Assembly (NCBI GenBank): GCA_020152595.1
Contig: JAIGNY010001671.1
Span: 441,001 to 505,000 of the forward strand
Source: Chiridota heheva
Lineage: Eukaryota; Echinodermata; Holothuroidea; Apodida; Chiridotidae
Reading direction: 5' to 3'
DNA: 64,000 bases
A model generated the notes under the pieces. The model did not search any database and had not been told where the DNA came from. It saw nothing but the letters and a program-made list of their open reading frames with translations. A program made the translations under genes and the position numbers. Positions 61,952-64,000 of this stretch are shown in pieces (the stretch's first letter is position 1; each line of letters begins with the position of its first letter).

Positions 61952-62116
61952 CTGGTATTTTATTGTGTTCATCTACAGAAGGTGATTCAGCCATAGCCTC
62001 AGCCAAAGTCTGCTTGAGATGTTCCTCCATTTCGGAGTGAAGTCTCTGGCTATTTAGACTGTCCGGACAACTACCATAGCTAACCTCCAATTGATTCACA
62101 GCATGGTCAAACGTAC
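61952..62116 (-). CDS. Single internal exon of an unidentified minus-strand gene
   Basis: Read on the minus strand, TTTTATTTTAAAG precedes a 165-bp open block ending in CCAG before GTGAGT. Both flanking introns are phase 1, so the exon is symmetric and could be skipped in frame. It encodes 54 whole codons: TFDHAVNQLEVSYGSCPDSL, then NSQRLHSEMEEHLKQTLAEA and MAESPSVDEHNKIP. The middle looks like an amphipathic helix or short coiled coil. Clean splice sites, an open frame and balanced codon use, set in AT-rich repeat DNA, argue for a real exon. I do not recognise the family. The 5' exons should lie above 62116 and the 3' exons below 61952, but I could not identify them. Confidence 0.72.
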
Positions 62117-62479
62117 CTTTAAAATAAAATGTTTGTATGAGGTTCTTGCATCATTTATGGTATTTTCAACTCCTAAGAAATTAATTCAGGTTATAAAAAC
62201 CAATTTAGAGTGTCTGACACATCTACCATAAAATAAATTATGCAATTATGTTAATGAGAATGTATGAATACAAAAGCAATACTTAACAAAAAGAAATCTC
62301 TTCTTTTGATATATCTGCAATTCCAAATTGTCTTTTAGTTAATCAACAGTATTATAGACATTTCTTGATGAGTTTTAGTAAATTGAGTTTTACAACCAGA
62401 AAACTAAAATTTGTTGTGGTTCTGATGCATTCTTTCATTGTTGGTTGATTTTTAAGTTTTAAACTAAATGGCATTGCAT

Positions 62480-63517
62480 ATCATGAAATAGGCTAATTGA
62501 CATATAACAATAAGACATGCCCACCATGCATATCAATAAAATAGAACCTATTGACAACACTTGTATGATGCAAAACATCTGTATACACTTGCACATTCAT
62601 CACTGTATTAAGAATTTTACATTAAGCTCCACCTACATATCTGAGAACCACATTATGGCATGTGTGTGAGCATTTTTACATTAAGGTACACATATTAGTG
62701 CTATAACCTGTTGACAACATTAGCATGTTCACAATTACTGACAAATAACATGCAAGTATGATGCAAATAGACATGGTTGCTATAAATGTATCACTTTTTC
62801 AAGATTTTTTCATTTTATATTCACCCCCCCCCCTCCCCAACACACCCAACATAACAATATGCACCATGCCATTATTCAACAATTTAAATTCCATAAATAT
62901 GTATACACAAGCTAAAAACATAAATATACCAAGTATGAATCAAAACAGAGATGTACCAGTAGTTGTTAAAATATGAGCAATTAAAGATTTTAACATTGGG
63001 CCATGCCTACTCATTGGTATGCATGGCATTACCACCAAATGCAATAGGTCACATATACAGACCATGTGCTATCTGTGTACCAAATATGACATAGATCCAG
63101 TTTATCATTGTTTAGATAGTGTTTACAAGCTCTTCTCGGCAAAATCATATTAAGATCTGCCCACTATGTATATTGATGAATTTCAAAGTTTTTATACCAT
63201 GAACATGTACACACTAACTAACATCATAAATACACCAAATATGAAACAAAACAGACATGTGATTATTAAAATATGAGCATTTCAAGATTTTTACATAGGC
63301 CTTGTCTACTCATTAATTTGCACGACATCACCACAAAAACCAATAGGGCACACCTACAGATCATAGGCTATCTGTGTGCCACATATGATACGAATTCAGC
63401 GTATCGCTCGTGAGATATCGTGTTAACAAGCTTGCTGTTACAGACATACATACACACATACATACACACGCCAGCATGACTGCATAGGTTCATCATGCTA
63501 TTAATGTAGCATCAGAA
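62480..63517 (-). repeat. Family A repeat, copy 4 (reverse orientation)
   Basis: The reverse complement of this block matches copy 1: an opening TTTGGTTCTGATGCTACA hairpin near 63517, GCAGTCATGCTGGCG, a GTAT microsatellite, then two modules about 300 bp apart with TTTGGTACACAGATAGC-like phrases. It extends further than copy 1 toward the far end. The region is AT-rich with short C runs (near 62823). It lies about 360 bp upstream of the minus-strand exon at 61952-62116. Confidence 0.75.
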
Positions 63518-64000
63518 CCAAATAAGGAAAAGTGACACTATTAGTCAGCACCACATGAAAATTGTCAATTTAAAGCTTTTGATGATGTCCGTTCTCTGCT
63601 TGCTGTATTTTAGGAAAACACGGTCTTGCATATCCAAACCAAATAATTCTTTGTTGAGATTTTGAAAAAATGTGTCTTCTTGTCCTTAAGACAGCTACTC
63701 TGCTTTAGAAGTTATTTCTCATCGATAGCCACATCCTTAAAATAAGGAAAAACAGCACTCCTATGGTAGCTTTGGTAGCTGTTCCACTTCATTTGGGTGT
63801 CAAAAAGAGCAATATGACAGTCCTTCCGATCTCAATACCAGAGACTTTGCCAAAAGCCAAGCTTACCTCCATCCCACATCTTTATTCATGAATGAATATA
63901 ACTGTCCATTGATAAGTAATTATTAGTACATACACACGCATTGTAAAGACTGTAATTTAAATCACTCATCAAGCATTTTCTTTAATAAATTTAATGCAGG

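Noticed and set aside
63852-63895. Possible tiny minus-strand exon (ATGTGGGATGGAG before GTAAGC)
   Set aside because: The donor looks fair, but the coding piece is about 13 bp and the preceding AATAAAG is a poor acceptor; not supportable without transcripts.

Overview
This is AT-rich, intron-bearing animal nuclear DNA, probably from a marine invertebrate. The recognisable genes are eukaryotic and spliced. LINE fragments, several hAT-type DNA transposons with 8-bp target duplications, MITEs and more than a dozen minisatellites fill the rest. Recurrent motifs such as TAGGCCTAAC give a weak hint of an ambulacrarian (echinoderm or hemichordate), but the species cannot be fixed from sequence alone. 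I saw no CRISPR array, rRNA, intact tRNA or LTR element.

The only gene recognised with near certainty is an epsilon-like 14-3-3 protein on the + strand. Four coding exons were resolved to the base: 21788-21987, 31507-31613, 34956-35311 and 37840-37895. They join in phase (phase 1, 0, 2, 1) into about 239 residues ending at TGA 37893-37895. The short first coding exon (about 22 residues) was not found and probably lies left of the window or far upstream in it. A second gene is represented by one clean 165-bp minus-strand exon (61952-62116) of unknown family. A degraded THAP zinc-finger exon with a surviving splice donor lies at 51496-51663.

Layout: 1-21.8 kb is repeat-rich DNA upstream of the first 14-3-3 exon found. 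It holds a TIR-bearing repeat family (family A), GC-rich and FOX-motif minisatellites, hAT family 1 copy A with a LINE tail inside it, hAT family 2 inserted in an older MITE, and a 28-bp array of exactly 37 units. The 14-3-3 introns (22.0-31.5, 31.6-35.0 and 35.3-37.8 kb) hold a CpG-rich 14-bp array, hAT family 3, a three-level nest (family A > LINE > hAT), a foldback element, a TATA-like array, a LINE tail just before exon 34956, and a last intron made mostly of two minisatellites. From 37.9 to 61.9 kb there is non-coding DNA with a locally triplicated segment (44.5-46.6 kb), a triple DR5 nuclear-receptor-type site (52925-52952), the second hAT family 2 copy and small MITEs. The right end carries the minus-strand exon and an inverted family A copy.

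The most unusual points are the triple AGGTCA direct repeat with exact 5-bp spacing, minisatellites that grew from single-copy motifs inside dispersed repeats (visible because unexpanded sister copies are present), and a terminal 14-3-3 intron full of repeated splice-site-like motifs.
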